Source: Phymorhynchus buccinoides
Lineage: Eukaryota > Mollusca > Gastropoda > Neogastropoda > Raphitomidae
Reading direction: 5' to 3'
DNA: 64,000 nucleotides
Assembly: GCA_017654935.2 (NCBI GenBank)
Contig: CM065710.1
Span: 22,901,643-22,965,642 of the forward strand
The notes beneath the pieces are model-generated. The model was not told the DNA's origin. It did not search any database and saw nothing but the letters and a program-made list of their open reading frames with translations. Every line of letters starts with the position of its first letter. Within the stretch, counting starts at the first letter, position 1. Of the stretch, positions 50,875-64,000 are shown one piece after another. A program made the position numbers and the translations under genes.

Positions 50875-50937
50875 TCAAAAGACCGCCGCCATGGAAACAG
50901 GGGACTGAATCAAGGGGAACTCCAGCTTGGCGCCCTG
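50875..50937 (-). CDS. Candidate last coding exon of the RRM gene
   Basis: On the minus strand a strong acceptor (CTTTCTGTGTCTGTTTGACAG) is followed by CAGGGCGCCAAGCTGGAG and 21 codons to TGA: QGAKLEFPLIQSPVSMAAVF. The CAGCAG at the junction is a NAGNAG pair, so the first Gln may be optional. The exon starts in phase 0 and could accept the phase-0 end of the exon at 63545. GC content is much higher than in the surroundings. Direct joining is unproven and other exons could lie between. Confidence 0.45.
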   Translation of the reverse strand, partial: QGAKLEFPLIQSPVSMAAVF

Positions 50938-51354
50938 CTGTCAAACAGACACAGAAAGAGAGCAATGCCGGTTAAAAACAACAACAATGTCAGAACATTC
51001 AAGTTCGATTGATTGCAAAAGCAAATGGTGAGACTAGGAGGCAAGATGATGAAAATGGAAGTTTGATTGATTAAAAATCTAAATAGTGAGCTCTAGGAAA
51101 TAAGATGATCAAGCAAACAAAGGTGGACAACTCTCCATCAACTCCCCCATCAAAGCCACCTAGACACCAGCGCCTAGTTCTGTGCAGATAAGGGGCACAG
51201 AGGAACAATCCCAGTAACTTCCTTATACTAGGTTCCTTATATTCCTTAACCTAGGTTCCATTCTTTGTGAAGAAAGGCATAGGATTACTCTGTGTGCTCA
51301 TCAGGCTGTCGTCAGTATCATTGATGCAGTTGGCTGCGTAGCTGGAACAACAGA

Positions 51355-51678
<324 letters not shown>

Positions 51679-52140
51679 TGAATGAATGAATGAATGCATA
51701 TTTAAAGAGGGTAATAGAGTAAGCAATAACATGCTTTTTTACATCCAGCCCTCTGGACAAAATACATTTTATAAAAGTAGAAACATAGAAAACGAAATAA
51801 GCACAGACAAAGTAATATAAAGCATGCAAAATACATCACTATATTGTAAAACATCAATAACAAAATCAAACCTATTGTTATTAACTATACTCATTATTAA
51901 CATTCAAAAGTTGGGAAGTAAACGCATACACACGGGAAAATAAAACCCAATCCTACTTTTCACACTCATCTTTAACATTCAGAAATTGAGAAGTGCACAA
52001 ACATATGGGGGAATTAAAAAAAAAAAATACACACACAAAAAATACCCTTAATCATACTTTGTATACTCATCATTTAAATGTACTTATTTGAAAAGAAACC
52101 CACTCATCTTAGCATGCACAAATTAAAATGTAAATACACG
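51679..52140 (-). mobile_element. AT-rich retroelement-like block
   Basis: (GAAT)n, then GAGTAAGCAATAACATGCTTTTTTACATCC, similar to the blocks at 6930-6975 and 19385-19430, followed by A-rich sequence. It is probably another copy of the same dispersed family. Confidence 0.4.
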
Positions 52141-52141
52141 C

Positions 52142-52573
<432 letters not shown>

Positions 52574-52879
52574 TGTTTATTAATATTGAATATTATGTGC
52601 CTTTTTTTCTTCTTTTTTTGGTTTTTGTGTGTGTGTGACTATTGTATGTACAAATTATAGTAAGTTGTTATTTTATGATGCATGCAACTGTATTTCAGTC
52701 CTATATATCTCTGTCTCTGTTTGTGTCTCTCTCTCTCTCTCTTTCTCTGTCTGTCCCTCTGTCTGGCTCTCTGTGTCTCCGTCTCTGTCTTTCTCTGTCT
52801 CTGTCTGTCTGTCTGTCTGTCTCTTTCTCGTTCTCTTTCTCTCTCTATCGTTATAAGTGTGGGTGTGAGTGTGATTTGT

Positions 52880-53140
52880 TAATAGTGTGGCCTGGGCGTC
52901 TTTAAGCGTCCATCAGTGTGAGTGTTTCAAGTTGGTTGCGAAAGTGTACTGTAGATTATGTCATTCATTATTTGGGCGTGATTGAGAAATTGACTGAGGG
53001 ATCAGGGAAGGGGGGTGTTGGTCAATGTTTGATGTATACTTTTTGTTCATTGTGTTTATTTTAGTGATTTCTGTAAAGCGCTTAGAGCTTAAAGATTAGG
53101 CGCTATAAAAGTTGTCTTAATAAATAAATAAATAAATACA
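52880..53140 (+). mobile_element. Dispersed retroelement 3' end
   Basis: Ends with TAAAGCGCTTAGAGCTTAAA, GATTAGGCGCTATAAAAG and an (AATA)n tail at 53118-53139. The GCGC...GCGCTATA pattern and tail resemble 3' ends of LINE/SINE families; related GCGCTTA and AGCGC pieces occur near 6537 and 15097. Confidence 0.45.
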
Positions 53141-53223
53141 TTTACCCATGGCAACATGAAACCTATTCCTACATTACATTATTCATTTTCCATACATTAA
53201 GATTATTCATTTTTAGCAGAAAT

Positions 53224-53323
<100 letters not shown>

Positions 53324-53439
53324 GAAGGGGGGGGGGGGGTCAGACGGGAGAAGGAGTAAGGATGAGGGGAAGATGGAGAGAGAGAGAGACAGAGTGAGAT
53401 GGTAACATCAACATTTGTCAGGGAAGGAAAGAAGCTCAA

Positions 53440-53865
53440 TGGTTTCCTCTAGTGCAGGGGCAGGGAGTGCATGGCAACTGGTATGGCATGGAATTATTTG
53501 TTTGAGTCAATTCGGGGTGCTCGCACCTGGAGAGCGCGTCGCCCCCAATGCAGTGACACCTATTTTGGGGAGTGGACTCAGGAAACTTAGCAATCAATTT
53601 GCTTCATACCAGGTAGCGGGAATCAGTCCGCTCTAATCGATTTTTAACTGCCGTGTTTTGTTTTTTAATGCAAAGCGCACGAGTCAGACCTGCTTTACGC
53701 TCCCCGTCCGACGGATTCGACATTCACTTCGATTTCCCCAGAAGAACTACAAAGTCACTCGCGCATTGAATTGGCAGGCGGTCGTCTTCACCACCCTGCC
53801 GCCTTCCTACCCACTCTTCTGTGGATATTACCGAAGCGGCAACGTGCAAGTCAGGGAATTATGAG
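53440..53865. other. Higher-complexity segment of unknown nature
   Basis: About 425 bases with balanced composition and open stretches (for example TLPVRRIRHSLRFPQKNYK on the plus strand), unlike the repeats around it. I do not recognise a family and see no clear splice sites on either strand. Confidence 0.3.
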
Positions 53866-53869
53866 AGAA

Positions 53870-56310
53870 GAGCATAACGTGTCAGTGTCACAATGCAAGG
53901 CCTCAGAAGGTCAAAGAAGAACATAACGTGTCAGTGTCACAATGCAAGGCCTCAGGTCACAGAAGAACATAACGTGTCAGTGTCACAATGCAAGGCCTCA
54001 GGTCAAAGAAGAGCATAACGTGTCAGTGTGACAATGCAAGGCATCAGGTCAAAGAAGACAACGTGTCAGTGTCACAATGCAAGGCCTCAGGTCAAAGAAG
54101 AGCATAACGTGTCAGTGTCACAATGCAAGGCCTCAGGTCAAAGAAGAGCATAACGTGTCAGTGTCACAATGCAAGGCCTCAGAAGGTCAAAGAAGAGCAT
54201 AACGTGTCAGTGTCACAATGCAAGGCCTCAGGTCAAAGAAGAGCATAACGTGTCAGTGTCACAATGCAAGGCCTCAGAAGGTCAAAGAAGAACATAACGT
54301 GTCAGTGTCACAATGCAAGGCCTCAGGTCAAAGAAGAGCATAACGTGTCAGTGTCACAATGCAAGGCCTCAGAAGGTCAAAGAAGAGCATAACGTGTCAG
54401 TGTCACAATGCAAGGCCTCAGAAGGTCAAAGAAGAACATAACGTGTCATGTCACAATGCAAGGCCTTAGAAGGTCAAAGAAGAGCATAACGTGTCAGTGT
54501 CACAATGCAAGGCCTCAGGTCAAAGAAGAGCATAACGTGTCAGTGTCACAATGCAAGGCCTCAGGTCAAAGAAGAACATAACGTGTCATGTCACAATGCA
54601 AGGCCTTAGGTCAAAGAAGAGCATAACATGTCAGTGTCACAATGCAAGGCCTCAGAAGGTCAAAGAAGAGCATAACGTGTCAGTGTCACAATGCAAGGCC
54701 TCAGGTCAAAGAAGAGCATAACGTGTCAGTGTCACAATGCAAGGCCTCAGGTCAAAGAAGAGCATAACGTGTCAGTGTCACAATGCAAGGCCTCAGAAGG
54801 TCAAAGAAGAGCATAACGTGTCAGTGTCACAATGCAAGGCCTCAGAAGGTCAAAGAAGAACATAACGTGTCAGTGTCACAATGCAAGGCCTTAGAAGGTC
54901 AAAGAAGAGCATAACGTGTCAGTGTCACAATGCAAGGCCTCAGGTCAAAGAAGAGCATAACGTGTCAGTGTCACAATGCAAGGCCTCAGGTCAAAGAAGA
55001 ACATAACGTGTCATGTCACAATGCAAGGCCTAGGTCAAAGAAGAGCATAACATGTCAGTGTCACAATGCAAGGCCTCAGAAGGTCAAAGAAGAGCATAAC
55101 GTGTCAGTGTCACAATGCAAGGCCTCAGGTCACAGAAGAGCATAACGTGTCAGTGTCACAATGCAAGGCCTCAGGTCACAGAAGAGCATAACGTGTCAGT
55201 GTCACAATGCAAGGCCTTAGGTCAAAGAAGAGCATAACGTGTCAGTGTCACAATGCAAGGCCTCAGAAGGTCACAGAAGAGCACAACGTGTCAGTGTCAC
55301 AATGCAAGGCCTTAGGTCAAAGAAGAGCATAACGTGTCATGTCACAATGCAAGGCCTCAGGTCAAAGAAGAACATAACGTGTCATGTCACAATGCAAGGC
55401 CTTAGGTCAAAGAAGAACATAACGTGTCATGTCACAATGCAAGGCCTTAGGTCAAAGAAGAACATAACGTGTCATGTCACAATGCAAGGCCATAGGTCAA
55501 AGAAGAGCATAACATGTCAGTGTCACAATGCAAGGCCTCAGAAGGTCAAAGAAGAGCATAACGTGTCAGTGTCACAATGCAAGGCCTCAGGTCAAAGAAG
55601 AGCATAACGTGTCATGTCACAATGCAAGGCCTCAGAAGGTCAAAGAAGAGCATAACGTGTCAGTGTCACAATGCAAGGCCTCAGAAGGTCAAAGAAGAGC
55701 ATAACGTGTCAGTGTCACAATGCAAGGCCTCAGAAGGTCAAATAAGAGCATAACGTGTCAGTGTCACAATGCAAGGCCTCAGGTCAAAGAAGAACATAAC
55801 GTGTCAGTGTCACAATGCAAGGCCTCAGAAGGTCACAGAAGAGCACAACGTGTCAGTGTCACAATGCAAGGCCTCAGGTCACAGAAGAACATAACGTGTC
55901 AGTGTCACAATGCAAGGCCTCAGAAGGTCACAGAAGAGCACAACGTGTCAGTGTCACAATGCAAGGCCTCAGAAGGTCACAGAAGAGCATAACGTGTCAG
56001 TGTCACAATGCAAGGCCTTAGGTCAAAGAAGAGCACAACGTGTCAGTGTCACAATGCAAGGCCTCAGAAGGTCAAAGAAGAGCATAACGTGTCAGTGTCA
56101 CAATGCAAGGCCTTGGTCAAAGAAGAGCATAACGTGTCAGTGTCACAATGCAAGGCCTTGGAAGGTCAAAGAAGAACATAACGTGTCAGTGTCACAATGC
56201 AAGGCCTTGGAAGGTCAAAGAAGAGCATAATGTGTCAGTGTCACAATGCAAGGCCTTGGAAGGTCAAAGAAGAGCATAATGTGTCAGTGTCACAATGCAA
56301 GGCCTTAGAA
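53870..56310. repeat. 46/49-bp minisatellite
   Basis: About 51 copies of GTCAAAGAAGAGCATAACGT plus GTCAGTGTCACAATGCAAGGCCTCAG, with or without an extra AAG, and GTCATG for GTCAGTG in some units. Mixed 46- and 49-bp units interleave in irregular order. Confidence 0.94.
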
Positions 56311-57820
56311 TAGAAGGTGAAAGAAGAAGGAAGTATGCAGGACTGTCCATGTCTGAAAAAGGAATGTACCTCATGTCAATGACAGCCCTAAAAAAAAATT
56401 TGGGGAAGGACACACACACACACACAAACAAACAAATAGAAATGGTGGGAAAGAGGGCAGTTCTTAATGTTTTGATAGTCGCTTGTATCAACCCTAATTA
56501 TGTTCAAATGTTTTTTTGTGAAGCATGATTTGTCATTCATTTTTCCTTAGTTTTGTTTCCATTTTTCATGCATGCAAATGTGTTTCTTTGATTGTAATGT
56601 GCTTGTATGAGACCACACTGTAATTTCACCTAACGTGATAATAAAGTATTTTTGACTTTGACTTTGACACACACACACACACACATTTTCTAAACGAAAA
56701 CTAGAGATAGGCTAACATTGGATTGCCAAATAAAAGCAAGAAAGGTATCAAACACAAACACACACACATGCACACACATCACCATTAAGACAAGAGATTT
56801 AATTTAAAAAACCCCCCAAAATTGAGCATTAGAATTCCAGCAATATTTTTCTTTGCTTTTTGTGAAGACAACAAAATGAATGAATTGAATTGATTTGAAT
56901 TGATTGAATTGATATCTTTCCTCCTCCTCCTCTTTCTTCTTCGTTAATCAAAGCAGATAAATGAAAGCTAACTAGAAGTGTTTCTATGCAAGTAAAATAT
57001 CAACGACAGAGACAGGACTAGCAACATTACAAATGGCGGACAGAAGGAATAAATGCAAATGGCAGACAAGAGACAGCTGAAAATAGCAGACAAGTGAGAT
57101 GTAGAGCTAAAGACAGAAACAACAGACACATTACATCAAAATACCAAGACAAGATATGAATAAAAACGTAACAATCCCTGAAAAGAAGTGTTCAAAACAT
57201 AGGCCTACGTACAGTCTAAATGTCATGTCAGAAAAAGGCAACAAACACTGAATAAAAAACAAACAACCCATCCCACCTTGAAGACAAAACACTAGTCAAA
57301 ATGCAAATGTTAGTATTTTACACCTACCCGCATTTTCTAAACGAAAACTATAGATATATTGGATTATAGGATAAAAGTAAGAAAGGTTTCAAACACACAC
57401 ACATGCACGCACGCACACAGCACACAAACGCATGCACGCACGCACGCATGCACACACACACACACATTACCATGACAATTGATAAGTACACGACTTCATC
57501 AATTAATTTTGCCTCTGCATTTTATCCTATGTATACACATACATGTCAGTATTTATACACGAGTCGTAATAAAGATATTAAATATACGTCCGTCTCTCAC
57601 TCTCACGCACATACAGCGATACACACACACACACACAAACGCGTGCGCAAGATACACAGATACCCACATCTACCGCCTGAATGTATTACATTTACCTCCC
57701 ACTCATTACCCCATGCAACAAACAAACAAATCACTAATGATTGGGGAAGTAAGGGAAAGAATTCTGGAGAGCAATGGTCATGGATCAATGGCGGAAAACA
57801 GTGGGGAAGAAACACACACA
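56311..57820. other. Intronic or intergenic sequence with a retroelement tail
   Basis: 56630-56668 has AATAAAGTATTTTTGACTTTGACTTTGAC, a plus-strand tail of the type seen reversed at 6893. Two related segments containing TTTTCTAAACGAAAACTA (56690 and 57335) flank unique A-rich sequence. No gene. Confidence 0.45.
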
Positions 57821-57826
57821 CGCACG

Positions 57827-57873
<47 letters not shown>

Positions 57874-58176
57874 ATAAACCCCAAAACAAGAAGCCCCTGC
57901 CCAATCCACTTCCACCGGTACCACAGACATTGATATGAAAACCGTGCAGACAAATTAAACATGCACGAAACTAACCGTAAACATAAAACAATAAACATAA
58001 ACAATAAGAAGGGCAATGCTGTACTTTACCCCCCCCCCCTCCCCTCAATTCTAAAATCTGTTTCTTTGCAGTTTTATGAAAATAATGCCAGGCTGATCCT
58101 AGCCCTATCCCTTTCCCTAGGATGGCAGAATGTTGTTTGCTTCTCAGTGAAAATTTTCAATGCGAAAATTTGAGGC

Positions 58177-58214
<38 letters not shown>

Positions 58215-58273
58215 CGTGCGTGTGTGTGTGTGTGTGTGTGTGCGTGCGTGTGCGTGTGTATGTGTGTGTGTGC

Positions 58274-58309
<36 letters not shown>

Positions 58310-58392
58310 GCGTGTGTGTGTGCGTGCGCGTGTGTGCGTGCATGCGCGCGCACGTGTGTGTGTGTGTGTGTGTGAGCGCGTGTGTGTGTGTT
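57821..58392. repeat. CA and GT microsatellites
   Basis: 57821-57870 is (CA)n. 58179-58392 is (GT)n with many GC interruptions. Unique sequence lies between. Confidence 0.95.
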
Positions 58393-58460
58393 CAAACTAC
58401 AAGTTATCCTGCGCCACACTGATAGTGATATCATTCATATAATATAAAGATATTTCAGCC

Positions 58461-58783
58461 TTAGGCTCTGTGCACATTTGCCAAAACTTCCGTACATAAA
58501 CCCACCCGCAATCCACAAAACCCATGGAAGTAAGAACTATGAAGGAGTGTGCATACACATGCGGAAACCCATCCGCTTATTCCTTTATTTTCCTTTATCA
58601 AAGTTCAAATATACTTTAATATCTCCCAAAGAGAAATTCAGGTTAGGTGCAGCAACATGACAGAGATACAACATAACTGAAAGAACATTCATCAAACGTG
58701 TGAAACGAAATTATTCCAACCAAATATTATTTTGCCGATGGGTGTCCGTACAGACATTGTTGGTAAATATGCACAGAGCCTAA
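58461..58783. mobile_element. Inverted-repeat transposon (Harbinger-like MITE candidate)
   Basis: The left end TTAGGCTCTGTGCACATTTG and the right end (complement TTAGGCTCTGTGCATATTTA) are inverted repeats extending about 45 bases with mismatches. The TTA/TAA borders fit the 3-bp target duplications of PIF/Harbinger elements. The middle (about 58580-58700) looks like a separate A/T-rich insertion. There is no transposase. Confidence 0.6.
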
Positions 58784-60150
58784 CACAGTGACCAACGGTG
58801 AGACGTAGCCTTACACAGAGGGGGCTTCTACACGTCTCTCCTTACCCCTGGGGGGGGGGGGGGGGGAGGGGGCACATTGGGAAGCGGGGGATAAGAAGAT
58901 AGGAAGTGAAGGGGAAGGGGGATGGGATGGGGGAGAGGGACAGGAAGAGGGAGGGGGGGGGGAGGTGTACTAAGAAGTAGGCCTAGTTGGTGACTATTCG
59001 CACAGTCAAAATTAAAAGCACGCGAATATAGGGTGACAAACAAAACAACCCCAACACCATTGTTTCCCATGCAAACCACCACCACCGCCACAAAGAAACA
59101 AGAAGAAGAAGAACACATTACTCTAAGACATGCATCCACTCTATAAAGAAAGAAAGAAACAAATACAACCAAAACAACTGAAAAAACAACAACCCCACCC
59201 CCAACCCCCCCCCACCACGATGCATATGTAAAGGTGAAGAAAAAGAAAGGGGGGGGGGGGAGGACAGAACATGCTGATCTGTCAAACTGAACCGGATTTA
59301 TATGACAGCACAACTGCCTAACCCAATGTCGACATATTGTCAGGCTTACAACATAGTCGCCTTTCTCAGTTTTTGACGTTTGTGAAAAAAATTAGAGAAA
59401 AGTTCCATGGAATCATTCACGACAAAACTTGATTTTTTGTGTGTGTAGAAAATTACGACAGCAACAATTTTTGGAACACAATTTTGTGTTGCGACCATTT
59501 ATTGCAGTGCTGGAGTCTGACGAAGGCAGTTATGCTATCAGCGCTATTGGTGGGTTAGTTCATTACTAAAAGGGGAATAAAACTGCATAAAAAAAGCCCC
59601 AAATGTCGATCTTAAAAATACCTACATATTTTATTTTCAGTTCATTTTCGGGCCCCCCCCCCATTCGAAACATCTGTGTACGACTAGTGTTATTAGCTTA
59701 TCGATTGAAGTGACCTATCACAAACTCAAACGATGCTTAAAGTTTAGAAGAAAACCTTGGTGTAAAGGCAACAACAAGGCACCAACCACCCACCCACCCC
59801 CAAATACCAACACAGATTAGCTTGTGGCGGATTGCTTGCAGCCACAAGAAATGAAGATAGTTTTCCGGACTTCCAGCTTCAAAGCTGAACGATAGTGCAA
59901 CAAGTTAATTGAAAACAAAAAGCAGGAGGGAGGGAGGGAGGGGGGGGGGGTATTGTCCTGCTTTGAAGTCCGGTCAGCTACCAGGAAAGAGAGCTTGCAC
60001 ACGAAACAAAGAATTAATGAACCGCACATGCGCACGAAACATTGCTGGTAGGAAAAAAGGAAAAGGGCAGGCTTCCTGATGGCAGTGATGTCATGTGATT
60101 AAGTTAAATTACATCAGGGGAAAGTTGATTGGTTAAACAAAGGACAGTGG
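58784..60150. other. Sequence with poly-G/C runs, no gene seen
   Basis: Long G runs occur at 58850-58866, 59250-59261 and 59940-59950, with several C runs. Otherwise the sequence is unique and A-rich; no exon with convincing splice sites. Confidence 0.5.
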
Positions 60151-60185
60151 CACACAGCGGTAGGGTCAACCATAACAGTGCAACA

Positions 60186-61512
60186 TGGGCCTACTGTGCA
60201 ATACCAACAGCTCAACAGGGCCTACTGTGCAATACCAACATGTCAACAGGGCCTACTGTGCAATACCAACATGTCAACAGGGCCTACTGTGCAATACCAA
60301 CAGCTCAACAGGGCCTACTGTGCAATACCAACATCTCAACAGGGCCTACTGTGCAATACCAACATGTCAACAGGGCCTACTGTGCAATACCAACATGTCA
60401 CAGGGCCTACTGTGCAATACCAACAGCTCAACAGGGCCTACTGTGCAATACCAACATGTCAACAGGGCCTACTGTGCAATACCAACATGTTGACAGGGCC
60501 TACTGTGCAATACCAACATGTCAACAGGGCCTACTGTGCAATACCAACAGCTCAACAGGGCCTACTGTGCAATACCAACATGTCGACAGGGCCTACTGTG
60601 CAATACCAACATGTCAACAGGGCCTACTGTGCAATACCAACATGTCGACAGGGCCTACTGTGCAATACCAACATGTCAACAGGGCCTACTGTGCAATACC
60701 AACATGTCAACAGGGCCTACTGTGCAATACCAACATGTCAACAGGGCTACTGTGCAATACCAACATGTCAACAGGGCCTACTGTGCAATACCAACATGTC
60801 AACAGGGCCTACTGTGCAATACCAACATGTCAACAGGGCCTACTGTGCAATACCAACATGTCGACAGGGCCTACTGTGCAATACCAACATCTCAACAGGG
60901 CCTACTGTGCAATACCAACATGTCAACAGGGCCTACTGTGCAATACCAACATCTGGACAGGGCCTACTGTGCAATACCAACAGCTCGACAGGGCCTACTG
61001 TGCAATACCAACAGCTCAACAGGGCCTACTGTGCAATACCAACAGGCCGACAGGGCCTACTGTGCAATACCAACAGCTCGACAGGGCCTACTGTGCAATA
61101 CCAACATCTCAACAGGGCCTACTGTGCAATACCAACAGCTCAACAGGGCCTACTGTGCAATACCAACAGCTCGACAGGGCCTACTGTGCAATACCAACAG
61201 CTCAACAGGGCCTACTGTGCAATACCAACAGCTCAACAGGGCCTACTGTGCAATACCAACAGGCCGACAGGGCCTACTGTGCAATACCAACAGCTCAACA
61301 GGGCCTACTGTGCAATACCAACAGCTCAACAGGGCCTACTGTGCAATACCAACAGCTCAACAGGGCCTACTGTGCAATACCAACAGCTCAACAGGGCCTA
61401 CTGTGCAATACCAACAGCTCTACAGGGCCTACTGTGCAATACCAACAGCTCAACAGGGCCTACTGTGCAATACCAACAGCTCAACAGGGCCTACTGTGCA
61501 ATACCAACAGGT
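60186..61512. repeat. 31-bp minisatellite
   Basis: About 43 copies of GGGCCTACTGTGCAATACCA plus ACAGCTCAACA. Proximal units carry ACATGTCAACA and distal units ACAGCTCAACA, so two variant blocks are visible. All three plus frames are open for long distances because 31 units of one base shift read through all frames without stops. Confidence 0.95.
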
Positions 61513-63218
<1,706 letters not shown>

Positions 63219-63544
63219 TGTAAGAGGAACTATAAAACATTCTAAAAGCTAAGGGTTGCAAACAAAACCCCAACAAAAACCAACAACAAAAACAACAAAC
63301 AAACAAAAACCAATGAAACAGAGAAAGACAAGCAGAGTAAACAAAAAGACAAAAGAAAAGAAACAAAGAAAATAAAATCGAAAAGAGACCCTAGTATAAA
63401 ACCATGTACAACAGAAGAAACAATCTGAAAGACAGAGCAACACAGGACAGACAGACAGACAAGGACAGAAGAGGACAAACAAAGAACAGAAAACAACAAC
63501 CACAACACAACGAAAGAAAACAACGACAGGGATAGTGTGCGTAC

Positions 63545-63655
63545 CACTTCGCCCATTTTGTTCTTGGCGTACTCTATACGGATGCCCCCTCTGTCGGAGG
63601 ACAGCAGGACGAAGCCCTGAAGGCGGCTCATCGCCTCTGTAGCCTGTCGTACATC
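63545..63655 (-). CDS. Internal exon encoding the end of an RRM domain
   Basis: 37 codons, phase 0 to 0, between an acceptor (GTCTGGTTCCAG) and a donor (GTG|GTACGC) on the minus strand. The peptide starts DVRQATEAMSRLQGFVLLSS and ends GGIRIEYAKNKMGEV. The A-x-x-A-M-x-x-L-x-G helix followed by a loop and the strand GIRIEYAK is the second half of an RNA recognition motif (alpha-2 to beta-4). The GGIR-I-x-Y-x-K ending recalls Whi3/couch-potato-type RRMs, but I cannot name the gene. Upstream exons lie beyond the window. Confidence 0.8.
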
Positions 63656-63699
63656 CTGGAACCAGACACACAATCAACACGCACAGCTCAGGAACAAAG

Positions 63700-64000
63700 C
63701 TCATTTTTATTATTTTTAATTTTACTGTCCCATCTTCGGGGGCTGTACAGAGGCACCGCTCCCACGCCGCTCATTCCGAGTCCCAACTCGTAGCCACACC
63801 CTGGCTTGTCAGAATCCGAAACCAGCAGTCCAAGGGGGATGAATCTCTGTTAGGTCGTCCGGAGGCAACCACCGGAGGAGACACCGCACTGCTGCTGAGT
63901 CACTTCGGTGGACTTCAGTGGAGCCTGTTCTGAGCCAACATACGCAGGACACCACCTACTAAGCCCCCTACTGACGACAATAATGTCCTAGTCGTGGACC
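63700..64000. other. GC-richer unassigned segment at the right edge
   Basis: About 280 bases with balanced composition, including GTCCGGAGGCAACCACCGGA and CTGCTGCTGAGTCACTTCGG. No frame or splice site convinced me. It may be part of a dispersed repeat cut by the window edge. Confidence 0.3.

Overview
This window is eukaryotic nuclear DNA, most likely from a mollusc and probably a marine gastropod. The coding segments are small exons with GT-AG boundaries, set in introns packed with tandem minisatellites, long GA and GT microsatellites, and short interspersed elements ending in GAA-rich tails. There are no bacterial operons, no CRISPR array and no tRNA or rRNA gene that I could recognise. The taxon is an inference from the style of the dispersed repeats and from the type of gene; nothing in the sequence proves it.

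Layout. Positions 1-3500 are an 83-bp minisatellite that decays into a mosaic with a second repeat. Positions 3779-27532 hold the one well-supported gene, on the plus strand: nine exons (2367 coding bases, 788 residues plus stop) that splice in phase. It encodes a NERD-like (PD-(D/E)XK nuclease-fold) segment followed by a P-loop NTPase with the motif order of a superfamily 1 helicase. Its 5' end lies upstream of the window. Positions 27533 to about 28975 are its probable 3' UTR, which contains interspersed elements and a non-LTR retrotransposon tail. Positions 29000-35290 are repeat-rich intergenic DNA, including a perfect 44-bp inverted repeat and a 15-bp array. From 35290 to the end, the minus strand probably carries a second gene. 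It has an RRM-encoding exon at 63545-63655, a candidate last coding exon at 50875-50937, and possibly an exceptionally long (about 15.6 kb) 3' UTR reaching a polyadenylation signal near 35308. Large 30-bp and 29-bp arrays lie inside that UTR. Arrays of 46/49 bp and 31 bp lie in the intron.

The most striking pattern is that tandem duplications in the plus-strand gene repeatedly start at exon-intron junctions. Acceptors of the exons at 3779, 8550 and 20317 are duplicated 2-5 times. The acceptor of the exon at 14288 resembles a 41-bp array of about 11 copies. The donor at 15988 is amplified about 37 times as a 19-bp array. The acceptor of the last exon is preceded by about 100 copies of a 55-bp unit that resembles the junction. 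Some duplicate sites are in frame (a 41-codon insertion at two places); others would introduce stop codons. This makes the gene a candidate for extensive alternative or unproductive splicing driven by repeats. All coordinates were read by eye, and intron boundaries were inferred from consensus sites and reading phase, without transcript data.
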